Part shown: positions 1-12,249 of the stretch, in pieces
Layout of the letters: each line of letters starts with the position of its first letter
Position numbering within the stretch: position 1 is the stretch's first letter
From: Acridotheres tristis
Lineage: Eukaryota; Chordata; Aves; Passeriformes; Sturnidae
Assembly (NCBI GenBank): GCA_037013685.1
Contig: CM072884.1
Location: forward strand, 114,647,730-114,711,729
Reading direction: 5' to 3'
DNA: 64,000 bases
The notes under the pieces: model-generated
Database searches by the model: none
Told to the model about the DNA's origin: nothing
The model's input: the letters and a program-made list of their open reading frames with translations, nothing else
Translations under genes and position numbers: made by a program

Positions 1-109
1 TACCTCATTAATCAGTAAAAAACACTCTATGCCCTCCAGGCAGAAAAGATTCCTTCCAGCAGCAGCATGAAGGGGAAAAGGAGCCACGAGCTTTCCTCCC
101 TCCTGTGCT

Positions 110-300
110 GCCAACAGGGAACTTCCCTGGAAATTCCTGCCCAAAGCCATTCCAAGTGGGCCAGGCTGCCAGGGCAGGGATGGCATCACATCCCTGGAGG
201 GACTGAACAGCCCTGTGGATGTGGCACTTGGGGACATGGCTTCGTTGAACTCTGCAAGGGCTTTCCCAGCCTAAATCATTCCACTCTCCAGTAAACCCAG
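110..300 (+). repeat. CR1-like LINE fragment
   Basis: The segment around 190-260 contains the CR1 3'-region phrases 'catccctggagg' and 'ggatgtggcacttgg', in the same order as in the longer copy at 63430-63800. It is short and degenerate, and its ends are approximate. Confidence 0.5.
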
Positions 301-689
301 AAATTCTACCAGTGCTCACACAAACACTCCACCCAGCAATAAAGTGATTTTCCTCCTCTTGTCCAACACCAATTCCCTTCTTTCTCTAGGACAGAAGGTG
401 CTTGATTTACTCCCAGAGCCAGGGCAGGTGCACCCAGTGAACTCAGGGGTCTGTGAAACCCTCCCGGGAGTGCTGGATGGGACACAGGGACACTGGGTGT
501 GCCACGGGGACACTCTGGGTGTGCCACGGGGACACTCCGGGTGTGCCACGGGGATTTCCTGTGCTCCCATTCCCAGTCCCAGCACAGTGCTGGCATTTGG
601 GGCCCTCTGCGCAGAGCCCAAATGGCTCTTCCTTAACCCTGAGAGATGCCAAAGTGAGGAGCCAGAGGTACTGAGGGGATGAGCTGGGA

Positions 690-1997
690 CAGAGGGACAG
701 AGGGACAGAAGGATAGCAGGATAGAGGGATAGCAGGACAGAGGGATAGCAGGACACAGGGATAGCAGGACACAGGGATAGCAGGACACAGGGATAGCAGG
801 ATAGAGGGATAGCAGGACACAGGGATAGCAGGACACAGGGATAGCAGGACACAGGGATAGCAGGACACAGGGATAGCAGGACACAGGGATAGCAGGACAC
901 AGGGATAGCAGGACACAGGGATAGCAGGATACAGGGATAGCAGGATACAGGGATAGCAGGATACAGGGACAGCAGGATACAGGGATAGCAGGACACAGGG
1001 ATAGCAGGACACAGGGATAGCAGGATAGAGGGATAGCAGGATAGAGGGATAGCAGGACACAGGGATAGCAGGACACAGGGACAGCAGGATACAGGGATAG
1101 CAGGATAGAGGGATAGCAGGATAGAGGGATAGCAGGACACAGGGATAGCAGGACACAGGGATAGCAGGACACAGGGATAGCAGGATAGAGGGATAGCAGG
1201 ACACAGGGATAGCAGGACACAAGGATAGCAGGACACAGGGATAGCAGGATACAGGGATAGCAGGATACAGGGATAGCAGGACACAGGGATAGCAGGACAC
1301 AGGGATAGCAGGATAGAGGGATAGCAGGACACAGGGATAGCAGGACACAGGGATAGCAGGACACAGGGATAGCAGGACACAGGGATAGCAGGACACAGGG
1401 ATAGCAGGACACAGGGATAGCAGGATAGAGGGATAGCAGGACACAGGGATAGCAGGACACAAGGATAGCAGGACACAGGGATAGCAGGATACAGGGATAG
1501 CAGGATACAGGGATAGCAGGACACAGGGATAGCAGGACACAGGGATAGCAGGACACAGGGATAGCAGGACACAGGGATAGCAGGATACAGGGATAGCAGG
1601 ACACAGGGATAGCAGGACACAGGGATAGCAGGACACAGGGATAGCAGGACACAGGGATAGCAGGACACAGGGATAGCAGGACACAGGGATAGCAGGACAC
1701 AGGGATAGCAGGACACAGGGATAGCAGGATACAGGGATAGCAGGATACAGGGACAGCAGGATACAGGGATAGCAGGACACAGGGATAGCAGGACACAGGG
1801 ATAGCAGGATACAGGGATAGCAGGACACAGGGATAGCAGGATACAGGGATAGCAGGATACAGGGATAGCAGGATACAGGGATAGCAGGATACAGGGATAG
1901 CAGGACACAGGGATAGCAGGATACAGGGATAGCAGGATACAGGGATAGCAGGACACAGGGATAGCAGGACACAGGGATAGCAGGATACAGGGATAGC
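690..1997. repeat. 16-bp minisatellite, about 80 copies
   Basis: The array is built from a 16-base unit, ggatagcaggacacag, with recurrent variants in which 'acaca' becomes 'ataca' or 'ataga'. Variant units are interspersed rather than blocked, as expected from repeated unequal exchange. The minus strand has no stop codon in any frame, because the 16-base unit reads through all three frames with a 16-residue protein period. That explains the very long apparent ORFs of Cys/Leu/Pro-rich sequence, which are not genes. Confidence 0.95.
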
Positions 1998-4589
1998 TCC
2001 TCGCAGCAGAGTCCCAGGGAGCAGGAAAGCATCTCAGCCATTTCACCTTGTTAGGCTGAGCAGCTGAAAATAGCCCCGGGATGAAAAACAAACCAGCTGG
2101 ACACGTTCTCTCTGCAAAGGGGAGGCTCTGGCCAGCAGTGAGAGGAGCTCTGACCTGTCCCCTGACCTGTCCCCTGTCCCCTGGCCAGGGCCGTGGGCAC
2201 AGGCAGCTCCAGAGGGATCAGTGCCAAAGGAGCATCCCCCAGGGCAGGGAGGGTGGCAGGAAGAGCCCTGCCCCCTGGGCCAGCCTTTGAAGATAACCCA
2301 TCTCAGCATGGCACAGCACTGCCACACATTCCCATTGACATTCCCACCTCACAACTCCAAGGGTGGAGCTTCACCCTTTGAAGCATGAAACATTTTTTTC
2401 TCCTTTCCCAAGAGGAAAAATAAGACGGGGGAAAAAGATAACCAGCAACCCCACTTTTCACACCAACTGCTGTCAGGAAAACTTCTCTAGGAACCATCCT
2501 GCAGGGTGGGAGAACAGCACTGAATGCCCCCAAATATCCCTTTGCACCCTCTTTTCTTATTAATGATACAGCAAATTAAACGATCAGGAAAACCTGTTTA
2601 TCTCCAAAAGCCAGAGTGCAAATCTGCAGGAAACAGCGTGGTCCAGGAGACAGCTCTGAGAGCAGCAGGACCAGAGGCCAGGAGGGCAGAGTTTGGGATG
2701 GGAAAATGGGATAATGGGACGAGGACAGCCCCCACCACTGCCCCACCAGGAGACCCCTCTGCCAGGTGTGCTGCCATCACCATTCCCACAAAACCATCTC
2801 CAGCTCAGCTTCCACACTTGCCAGTGTGACACTTCTGGAGCGTTCCTGTTTCGCGCAGAGCCCTCCAGGACACCCTTCACGAGTGAGTCCCAGCTGAGCA
2901 GGCCCGGCTGCAGGAGTGGCAGCCCCCGAGGAACCTGTCCATGCCAGCAGCACCGGCTCCCCCAGCGCCCGGGACACCCCAGCCAGGGCAGCCCGGGCTC
3001 CAAAGCTGCTGTGCTGGGTGTGTGCACAAGGCAGAGATGGGGCTGCCCCGGCTCAATCCAACCCCCCCAGCCCCTCTGGGAGCAGTCCTGGCTGGGGACA
3101 GACCCAGCCGAGCCCCCTGCACCCACACAGCCCACAGCAGGCAGGGACAGGAACTTCCTTCCTGAGCCTTTCCACGGCTCTGAGAGGGAAACAAGGTCCC
3201 GTCACTTTTGCAGTTTCCAGGGCAGACCCCCTGTGAAATGCTGGGACACCGAACTGCTGCCACCTCCCCCAGGAGCCCGAGGGGCTCCGGGCTCTCATCG
3301 GCCACTGCCCACCCACTCCTCGCCCCGGGCTTGCAGCCAGCTCCGGGAACGCCACCGGAGCAGGGGCCGGGAAGCTGCAGGGGGATCTGAGATGGGACCA
3401 GCAGCACCCCCGAGCTCAGCCCTCACACGGGGATGGAGGGGAATAAAATAACCCTTCACAGCCTGGCCTGGAGCTCTCCTCACTCACCTGCACCACTGCA
3501 GCTGCTCTGTCACAGCACAAACCCACCCAGGCACCCTGAACAGCAGAATACCTCCAGAACTATTTCTGTCCCCCCAAAAACTAGTTTCTATCCTCCATCC
3601 ATCTCTATCCAGTTAAAAAAATAAGGTTTTTTTCCCCTTTGGCTTACTCACCCATTAATTATGTCCTGGCACTCTTACAGATCTAAACACAAGCATTGCT
3701 TAGCAGCTTTAATCCTGAATTATTCCTCCCTTTCCTGCAATCCAAAGCCTCCCTTGCCTAGGAAGGGGCAGGCTGTTCCAACCAGCAAGCTGTTCCTTTG
3801 TAACTGGGAGAGGAACATTCCTCAAGTTCTCCTGTTTATTGCATTTTTATCCTCCCAGAACACCGAATTTATGGTACTGGAGCTCCAAACCTGCACAGAA
3901 GAATCAAACTGACCTTAAAGCTCCGTCCTTCAGGGAAAAAAACAAACACTGGGCTACAGAAATACAGAAATAGTGTCTTTTCCTGAAAAATGTGTGTGTG
4001 TGTTACCAAACTTCCCCATTCCCTGCATTGCTGCTGCTTCCACTTGCTGAGAGCTGCTGGGATCAGCAATTCCAAATCCCAGAGGAGGTGAGGGGTGGTG
4101 GAACTGAGACTGGGCAGAGATCCCTGCTGGGGTAAGGGGCATTTCCAAGGAGTGCCTCTGTGGATCCTGCAAATGCCTCTTACAGCAAACCTCAGCAAGG
4201 TGTAGATAAAAATATATATACAACAAAATAGATATATGTGCCAGAGGCAAGCACTCAGGCTGGTGAGAGACTCCCACGGAGCACTTGGAGGATCCCAAAG
4301 TCAAACTCCACAGATATCCAACAGTGAGTTAATGCATTTTCCAAAGTGGAAAAAATGGGTTACTTAAAAATAGGTCCATAATCCAAACAAACAAGCATCC
4401 TGGTACTATTTCATGGAGGGAAAACAAGCAGGGACAGGCAGGGACAGAATCACACACAGCTCCCTAATGACTTCCTCTGCTCCTCTCAAGGTTTCCATCC
4501 ACTGCAGAGCTGGGGACTTCAACCAGCACTGCCAGGAAAAGCTCCTGGGCCATCACTCCTTATCATTAATTGCATTATTAGGATTATTG

Positions 4590-4790
4590 CAGAGACCTGG
4601 CAGGGCCTGAAGGGGCTCCAGGAGAGCTGGAGAGGGGCTGGGGACAAGGATGGAGGGACAGCACACAGGGAATGGCTCCCAGTGCCAGAGGGCAGGGCTG
4701 GGTGGGATTTTGGGCATTGGGAATTGTTGCTGGCAGGGTGGGCAGGCCCTGGCACAGGCACAGGGTGAGGCAGGAGCTCCTCAGGGCTCC
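4590..4790 (+). repeat. CR1-like LINE fragment
   Basis: It contains 'ctgaaggggctccaggaga', 'ggatggagggacagcacac' and a degraded 'ggcagggtgggcaggccc'. The same phrases occur in the better-preserved copy at 34620-35045. Orientation is plus and the 3' part is missing. Confidence 0.75.
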
Positions 4791-5189
4791 AAGTGCTGCA
4801 GCAGTGACAGAGCAATGGCTTTAATTAAAGAGCCTCTCATCGCTGTCAGCACCAGCTCCTGACACTGAGCCCGAGCTCTGGGGGTGCCAGATTAATCAGG
4901 CACGGCTGCAGGGGCTGGGGAAACAAAGGTGAGGGAAAATTAAAGCGTTCCAGAGAGCCCAGCTTGGATCAGCCATGGGGGCAGAGCACAGCACTCAGCA
5001 GGACAGCGCTGCCTCCACAGGAAACATCCCCAAATTTCAGCAGCACAGAGTCTGGAGCGTGGGAGGGGGAAACAGCAGGTCCAGGGCTGCACCTGCTAAC
5101 AGGGAGAAGGCAGAAAAGAGGCCAAAACCCCCATTATTCACAGCATCCCACACCGGTTTGGGCTTGGAGAAACCTCAAATCCCCCCCAG

Positions 5190-5335
5190 AGCCACCCCTG
5201 CCATGGCACGGACACCTCCCACTGTGCCAGTGTCCAGCCTGGAACTGAACATTCCAGGGATCCAGGGGCAGCCACAGCTGCTCTGGGCACCCTGTGCCAG
5301 CCCTGCCCACCCTGCCAGGGAACAATTCCTGCCCA
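5190..5335 (-). repeat. CR1-like LINE fragment
   Basis: In reverse orientation it carries the block 'ggatccaggggcagccaca' to 'ctgccagggaacaattcct', which is shared with the copies at 28575, 33995, 35965 and 49750. It is the 3' part only. Confidence 0.75.
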
Positions 5336-5829
5336 GCAGCACAAGGAGGGCTGATGGAATCCCCAGCTGGGGAGCACAAAGGTCCCATCTCCTGCTCCCA
5401 GCATCTCCTGCCCCTCCAGGGATGCCCAGCAGGGCTCCACACAGCCAGGAGCAGGGACCACCCTGGCCCCAAAGGAATCCTGTGGGAATTCCTTTCCAGC
5501 AGGAATCCCAGAGCTGCCCAGGGAGAGCCACGACTCTGCTGCCTGCTCAGGAGTTCATTTCTCCCTCTCCGGATATAAAGCACAGCTAATTAACGGAGGA
5601 AACAGCTTTCTTAACACTAATAAGTTTGTGCAATTAGGGCTCTGGGGAGCAGAATGCCAGGCTGGGCACAGTCCAGGCCTGGCACCGACCCTGGGCTTGG
5701 AACCACCAGGGACAGGAGCCACTGCCAGCACAGCCTCCAAGTGGGACAAGCAGCAGGACAGGGATAACCTCAGGGAAAAGTGCTGCTTTTCAGCCACCTG
5801 CTCACAGAAAGGGATTTTTTACTAACAAA

Positions 5830-5985
5830 TCCCAGAACCCCCAAATCCCCGGGGCTGGCAAAGCCCTCCCAGCCCCTGCAGTCCCAGCTGTGCCCCATGG
5901 CCACCTCGTCACCCTGAGTGCCACCTCCAGGTGCCACCTGCAGGGATGGGCACTCCAAAGCTCCCTGGGCAGCCCCTAAATACCA
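5830..5985 (-). repeat. CR1-like LINE fragment
   Basis: It matches the start of the longer minus-strand copy at 41495-41960 through 'ggctggcaaagccctccca', 'ccccatggccacct' and 'ggcactccaaagctccctg'. Only about 150 bases remain. Confidence 0.75.
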
Positions 5986-6429
5986 GGATGGCCTTTCAGC
6001 TGCCTTCCCTCCCCAGATCCCAGGCAGATGATGAACCACAGCTCACTGGAGGTGCCTCAGCTCCCCTGGGCTGTCCCCAGACACTCACCCATCCCCTCCA
6101 GCCCTGCCCACAGGAGGAGAGAGCTCTCACAGGGAATTGAACCAACAGCCCAGGAGCCAAACACCAACTGAGCAGGGCAGAGGAACACAGAGTGCTTTTC
6201 CTTCTCACTCCGCCTGGGACAAGGCTCTGCCCCAGGACCCCAAAGCACCCCAACCCTCGCAGCTGCACCCAAGGGATGTCAGGAGGCTCCTCCCTGCCTC
6301 ATTCACTGCTCCATCCCACAGTTACACACATCCATCCAGCAAAGCATGCAAAGGACAGGAGTGCTGCCCTGGGCTTCCACACAGATGTGGGAAAGGACAA
6401 CACCGAAAGCCCGGTTTAGAGCAGCAGAT

Positions 6430-6490
6430 GCAGCCCCAGCAGTGGCCCAGCAGTGGCCCAGCAGTGGCCCAGCAGTGGCCCAGCAGCTCC
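6430..6490. repeat. 12-bp tandem repeat (about 5 copies)
   Basis: The unit cagcagtggccc is repeated almost perfectly. Confidence 0.9.
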
Positions 6491-9400
6491 TGTGGGAAGG
6501 GACCACCCCAGGGGCACAGCAGACACGGACACAGTTGCTTTCCAAGGCACTGAATAAATACATTGAACGAGAAATGGAATGAAGATGCTCCCTCTGATCC
6601 AGCTGAGCTTGGCTCCAGGTCTGTGAGCCAAGCAGGAAGGGAATGAGCTGGAGGGAGCCAGGAGCTCCCCAGCAGCCCCAGTGCTGCCCAGTCACCCCCA
6701 CTCCTCATCCTCCTCCACACGAGGCCAGCTTGGTGCCAAAACACAAATTCTCCACCTCTCAGAACGGCAGTTCCTCGAGATGAGTTCCATGCCTGAAGGA
6801 AGCCAAGGCTGTGCAATGCACTGGGGCTCCCAGCTGAGCTGGGCAAGAACAGGGACTAATTCCTGGCACAGTTCTCCAAGCATTCCCACAACTGCTTCGT
6901 GTCCCTTGCCCAACCCAAAGCTGCTGCTCACAGGTGCAACTTTACCCAGTGAACATGCACTCCTTGGAGGAATTAACAGCAAAATCTCCTTTAAAGGTAT
7001 TTTATCAAAGCAAAGGGGACACGAAGGTTGCTGAATGAACCCCACCAGGTCCCTGGAATGACAGGACCCAGCCTGGTCAGGATGAGCCATCCCTGAGCTT
7101 CCAAAGGCTCCCCCGAGCCACCTCCTGCCCAGGTGCCAAAAACTTTTCCCTGCAGGTTTCAAGGCCAAAGCCATCACTTCCCACGGCAGAGGTTCTGCAG
7201 TGAAGGATTCCCTTCCAATGAGCTCCTGGGCCTTGGGGTGATGGCAAGGACAGACAGGGCTCAGGCACAGCTCCACACCCAGAAATTCACCTTCTCCTCC
7301 TCTGCAAGCAGGGACAGCACCAGCCTGTGGCTGCAGTCCCTGCCCACACTGCCCTTGCCCCACAGGATGGCCCTGGGCTCAAGGGCAGCTCCAGGAGCTC
7401 CAGACACACAGAACCAGCCCTGGGCACAGCTCTCCAGCTTTGGACACCCACACTGCCAGGATGTGCTTTAAACCTGATTTTTAAACCACTTAGATAAGAG
7501 CAAAGATGACTCAAGAAATGTTGTGATCAAGGAATGAGATAGGGAGGCAGGAGAAGGAGGAAGGAAGAGGAAGAGGAGCTGCTGTGGAAAGAGGAAAAGC
7601 CACCAAACCTGTGCCAGCCCTGCACCAGAGTCCAGCCCTCGCCACCCACGAGCTCCACATCACCCAAAAATGCCCCAGCGCCAGCACAGAGCTCAGATCT
7701 CTGAACTGCAGCAGGGAAGGGAAAATCCCTGACTTGCCTCCAGGGAGCCAGCACAGGGACCCACAGGAGGCCCCAGACATCCCTGAGGATCCAGAGCACA
7801 GGAAGGAATTCCATATCCATATCCACTGGGCAATGCAGACTTGCAGCACTTCCACATCACTGCAGGGACACGGGGCAGGTCTGCATCTGTCACCATGAAG
7901 GGGACCCAGCCACCCAAAGCCCCAGCTCTGCACAGCCACTTTTCCTTGGATCTCCTGCAAACACACCTGGCCGTGCCCACCTGTGCTGGGCTGCACAGAG
8001 GGCAAACAATTAAAGTAAAAATAACTCTCCATCCCACAGACTGGTTCCAGGTGATGTGATTAAAGGAGGAAGAGCCAACTCAGCAAGATCAGTATTTTAA
8101 ATGAGATGAAATTTAAGGTTTTCGACCTAAACAATACGTTGCATTTTTGACAGCCCATGTAAAACTTGTGTAAAACATTGGCCACAAACCCTGCAGGATG
8201 TTCTGATAAGGACCAAAACCTGGCTGATTTGGGCAATAGCCAGATTACAGCAAATGAACAGAACGAGGGAGAAAAAAATCCCTGAAAGTCCAGTTTGTCC
8301 CTGAGGAGCCTCAGGGGGTGTGAAAAGGTCCCGGGGCTGAGCTGCAGTCTGACAAATTCGGGCTAAAAATAACCAGGGCGGGTGCAAACAATACCGTGGG
8401 GCCGGTCACACATCCTGTGACAGCAGCAGGAGCCCAAAAACCTGGGCTGGGCAAGGCCAGGGGGCTGCAGAGCCCCCCGGGGCTCCAAGCCCCCCCACCC
8501 TGTGATTTGGCTCCTGTGCTGCCGACTGCAACCAAACTTCAACCTGGTCCCGGCACGACAAGATTACAGATCAAACATTAAGGCCTCGATTCGCCTCGGA
8601 GTCAAAGCCAGGAGAAAATCTGGTTTTCCCCGGGGCTCAGTCACCAACTCTCATTTTCCTGCGTGGATAAACCCACCCGTTTCAAACTGCTGCTTTAAAA
8701 TCCAACCCAGGAATTTGGGATCATTCACTAATCCTCTATAAAACCTGCTGATGCACCCCCTGGGTGTGCAGGGGAACCTCAGCAGCCCAACAAGTGCTGC
8801 AGCTCAGCCTTCTGCTCCCTGCAAACACCTCCCTGCATCGCCTGAAAAACTTCCCAGGGATGACATTTCACCATTCAAATTAAAGATTTTTTTTTTTAAA
8901 GCACCTTTGCACGTTGGAAAACGTGTGGAAACTGAGCGCTTTCACTTTCAAAACGGCATCCAACACTCACCTCTGCCTCACAGCGAGCAGCCAACACCTT
9001 CTGCTTCCAGGGAAAACAGCAGGAAAAGTCTCCAGGGCCAGCTGAGGACATTCCCTGCTGTGAACCGGGAGCAACAGCTCCAGGAGCCCAAAACCAAATG
9101 GCCAAGAGGTGTCGGAGCTGTGGCAGGAGAGGGCAAGGAGCCTCCCAAGCCGCCCGGGAAGGGACACGGAGCAGGGGACACCAATCCCCCCGACCCCATT
9201 CCTGCACGGCCGGGGCTCCGCCTGCAGCTTTGGGGAGGCAGCAGGGACCCCAGCAGGGCTCGCAGCGAGCCAAAGCAGTGCCCAGCACTTCCGCGGCACT
9301 TCTGGGAGCCCGGGGCTGCCTCCACTCGCCGAGAGCAGAGCCAGCAGCTGAATCAGCCGGGCTGCCACACTTCTGCAGGGCCTCCAAAAATAACTGCGCT

Positions 9401-9580
9401 GGAAATTCCTTGGAGGCACAAAGCTCGCTCAGAAGGACTGCAGAGATCCAGTTTCCTTAGTGGAGCAGACTGGATGTGAACTGGCCGAGGGTTCAGGAGC
9501 AGAGGCACAGGGGATGGGGAGCCACTGGCCAAGGGGGCAGAGCCAGGACAGAGCCAGGACAGAGCCAGGACAGAGCAGCC

Positions 9581-10354
9581 TCCGTGCCCGGGGCTCACTC
9601 ACCGGGCCGTGCCCGTGCCCGGGGCTCACACACCGGGCCGTGTCAATGCCCGGGGCTCACACACCGGGCTGTGTCAATGCCCGGGGCTCACACACCGGGC
9701 CGTGCCAATGCCCGGGGCTCACACACCGGGCCGTGCCGATCCCGGGGCTCACACACCGGGCCGTGTCAGTGCCCGGGGCTCACACACCGGGCCGTGTCCG
9801 TGCCCGGGGCTCACACACCGGGCCGTGCCCGTGCCCGGGGCTCACACACCGGGCCGTGTCAATGCCCGGGGCTCACACACCGGGCCGTGTCAATGCCCGG
9901 GGCTCACACACCGGGCCGTGTCAATGCCCGGGGCTCACACACCGGGCCGTGCTGATCCCGGGGCTCACACACCGGGCCGTGCCGATCCCGGGGCTCACAC
10001 ACCGGGCCGTGCTGATCCCGGGGCTCACACACCGGGCCGTGTCAATGCCCGGGGCTCACACACCGGGCCGTGCCCGTGCCCGGGGCTCACACACCGGGCC
10101 GTGCCCGTGCCCGGGGCTCACACACCGGGCCGTGCTGATCCCGGGGCTCACACACCGGGCCGTGCCGATCCCGGGGCTCACACACCGGGCCGTGCCGATC
10201 CCGGGGCTCACACACCGGGCCGTGCCGATCCCGGGGCTCACACACCGGGCCGTGCCGATCCCGGGGCTCACACACCGGGCCGTGCCCGTGCCCGGGGCTC
10301 ACACACCGGGCCGTGCCCGTGCCCGGGGCTCACACACCGGGCCGTGCCCGTGCC
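9581..10354. repeat. 30/31-bp CpG-rich minisatellite, about 25 copies
   Basis: The core 'ggggctcacacaccgggcc' recurs throughout. It is joined by variable linkers (gtgtcaatgccc, gtgccgatccc, gtgcccgtgccc, gtgctgatccc), giving units of 30 or 31 bases. Each unit has several CpG dinucleotides. The array lies about 1.1 kb downstream of the STIM1 exon 1 donor, inside the inferred intron 1. It is open in several frames on both strands, which accounts for the long repetitive ORFs there. A short 11-bp repeat (agccaggacag) precedes it at about 9540-9577. Confidence 0.95.
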
Positions 10355-10764
10355 ATACAGCCCCAGGGCCGGCTCCTTGCCCTGCCTCCAAGAAGGCACA
10401 CACACCTGAACCTTTCCCTGCACCGCCTTCCATCCCAACTCCAACAACCCAACATCACCCAAAACCCTTCCCCTGCAGCCCGGCCCTGCTCCCCCGGTCC
10501 AAGGAAACCTGTTCGGCTGTTCCCCAGCCCGGAGCAGCCAGGGGGGCCCGGCATTCCCGGAGCTCGGCATTCCCGGAGCCCGGCGCTGCTCCCGGAGCCC
10601 CCGTGCCCCTCCGGGGAGGTCCCGGCCCATCCCAGGCTCACAGCCGGGTTTATGGCCAGGTCCAGCTGACCTCGGGCACTGCCGCAAGGACACGGAGCCC
10701 ACGGAGGTGCCACCGGGTCCCAGCCGGGAAAAGCACGGGGGAAATCCACAGGGTCCCGGCGTTT

Positions 10765-11035
10765 GGGGGGGATGGAATGGGAAGCAGAGTGCTGGGGATT
10801 GGTTTCTGGGGTGGACGGAATGGGAAGGAGGGAAGCAGAGTGCCGGGGGTTGGTGTTTGGAGCGGAGGGGATGGGAAGCAGAGTGTCAGGGGCTGGTTTT
10901 TGGGGTGGACGGAATGGGAAGCAGAGTGCCGAGGGCTGGTGTTTGGGGTGGATGGGATGGGAAGCAGAGTGCCGGGAATTGGTGTTTGGGGTGGATGGGA
11001 TGGGAAGGAGGGAAGCACAGTGCTGGGCATCAGGG
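10765..11035. repeat. Degenerate 42-53-bp tandem repeat, about 6 copies
   Basis: The phrase 'gggaagcagagtgccggg', followed by 'ttggtgtttggggtgga', recurs about six times at spacings of roughly 42 to 53 bases. The units vary in length through short insertions such as 'aaggagg'. Confidence 0.85.
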
Positions 11036-11447
11036 CTGTACTGCCTGTGTCCCTCGGTGGGATCGCTGTTCCCGGAGCGCAGGAGAAACCGGTCTGGGGG
11101 TCCCACAGGTGGGAATGGCCGTAAAAAAATAATAAACACCGGGATTTTCGGCACCATCCCAACTCCCTGCCAGGCTCTCATTACCCGAGGGTAAACAAGT
11201 TAAATAACACGAATAATCTTAAATCCCGCCAAGCGGTCCCAGTCGATGCGATTTAACGAAGAAGAACGCAATATTCCAAATGAGCCGAAATTGAAAACTT
11301 TGGACCCAAAGAGCCGGAGCCCGCCGCAGTAACAAACACGGGTTAATCCCGTCCTTGCCGAACCGGGGACCACCGCAGCTCTTGCCCGAAACCCGGAGGA
11401 ACGGCCCCAAACCGGAGCGCGGGGGGCACGCGGGGCACTGCGCTCAC

Positions 11448-11580
11448 CTGCGATGGCCGAGTCGTCCAGCTGGGAGCCGGGGGCCCGCTCGGCGCGGCCG
11501 GGATGCTGCAGCAGCGCCAGGACAACGAGGAGGAAGAGGCCGCACAGCGCCCGCACGGCCCGGCCCGGCCGCGGCTCCAT
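11448..11580 (-). CDS. STIM1: STIM1 exon 1 (signal peptide exon), partial gene
   Basis: STIM1 is the single-pass ER calcium sensor that opens Orai channels on store depletion. The ATG at 11580 opens 44 codons starting MEPRPGRAVRALC, with a leucine/valine-rich hydrophobic core and a small-residue end (HPGRA) typical of a signal peptide. The exon ends at 11448 with a strong donor (GCAG|GTGAGC) in phase 1. The tail DDSAIA plus a G-starting codon resembles the human exon 1 end (ESTAAE). The first exon of human STIM1 diverges quickly, so identification rests mainly on gene order (STIM1 head to head with RHOG), strand, splice phase and the signal peptide. The remaining exons, with EF-hand, SAM and coiled-coil domains, would lie before position 1. 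Confidence 0.7.
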
Positions 11581-12117
11581 TTCCGCGTCCCCGCCGCCGT
11601 CAGCTGCTCCTCGGCATCGGGACCGGCTGGGGGGCCGCGGGTGTCCCGGTTATCCCGGTGTCCCGGTTATCCCGCCTGTCCCGGCACCGCCGCGAGCTGC
11701 GGCCGCGCACCGGCTACCGGAACCCTCTGCCTCCCCCCCCGCCCGCTCTGCAATGGTCTCTCCCAGGACAGCCTCCCCCCCCGCCGCAGTGGTCTCGCCC
11801 GGGACAGCCCCAGTCCCCCCGCCCTCAATGGTCTGTTCCCGGGGTAACCCCGCCGGTCTCTCGCCGTTCCGCCGGGGTAACCTTTCTTCCCGCCACCTCC
11901 GCTAGAGTCTCCCCGACCCGCTCCGTGCCTCCGCCGCCTTCTCGCCGCGGTGCCACCCGTTAAACCCCGCTCTGTCTGTGCCTGGACAGCCCCGCACCCC
12001 CCCGTCGCGCCGCCGCGGTGGTCTCGCCCGGCCCCCCCGCGCGCCGCGCTACGCACCGGTCCCTGGCGCCGCCGCGCGCGCGCTGACAGGGGGCGGGGCC
12101 AAGCGGGGCCGAGTCAC

Positions 12118-12133
12118 GCCCACCAGAGGGCGG
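12118..12133 (+). promoter_or_regulatory. CTCF-like motif
   Basis: The bases gcccaccagagggcgg contain CCACCAGAGGGCG, which fits the known CTCF core CCASYAGRKGGCR at every position. Binding is inferred, not shown. Confidence 0.5.
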
Positions 12134-12196
12134 AGTCAAGGGGCGGGTACATGGCCACGCCCCCACAACAGCCCGCGCGCACGGCGCAGGCCCGCA

Positions 12197-12212
12197 GCGA
12201 CCTCTGGTGGGC
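12197..12212 (-). promoter_or_regulatory. CTCF-like motif, reverse orientation
   Basis: The reverse complement reads gcccaccagaggtcgc. It matches the CTCF core with one mismatch (T for G near the 3' end) and faces the motif at 12118. Confidence 0.35.
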
Positions 12213-12249
12213 ACAGCGGGGAATGGCAGGGCCGGGGGGCGACCGAGCC

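Larger units (their letters stand above)
1..11447 (-). other. STIM1: STIM1 intron 1, partial (inferred)
   Basis: This stretch lies downstream, on the minus strand, of the STIM1 signal-peptide exon and shows no exon that I can recognise. Mammalian STIM1 has a very long first intron, so an exon-free region is expected. Between about 2000 and 9580 it is mostly unique sequence with scattered CR1 pieces and short tandem repeats; the two big minisatellites are listed separately. The many short ORFs here have no recognisable protein character. The assignment to the intron is inferred from gene order and the exon at 11448-11580. Confidence 0.6.
11300..12150 (-). promoter_or_regulatory. STIM1: CpG island, likely STIM1 promoter
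   Basis: This is CpG-dense sequence containing STIM1 exon 1 and the region upstream of its ATG on the minus strand. GC boxes are visible at 12089-12098 and around 12139-12147. No TATA box is evident. The transcription start cannot be placed from sequence alone. Confidence 0.65.

Noticed and set aside
690..1997. Resemblance of the 16-bp unit to a homing endonuclease site (agggata-agcagg)
   Set aside because: The match is partial, and a satellite unit explains it better. No endonuclease gene is present.
316..2091. Minus-strand ORF of about 590 codons, Cys/Leu/Pro/Ser-rich
   Set aside because: It lies on the 16-bp minisatellite. All three frames are open and the product is a 16-residue periodic translation of the repeat.
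2693..3451. Plus-strand ORF of 252 codons
   Set aside because: Its composition is that of GC-rich noncoding sequence, with no recognisable domain. The opposite strand and other frames are equally open.
9460..11124. Plus-strand ORF of 554 codons
   Set aside because: It is a translation of the 30/31-bp and 42-53-bp tandem repeats, with no domain.
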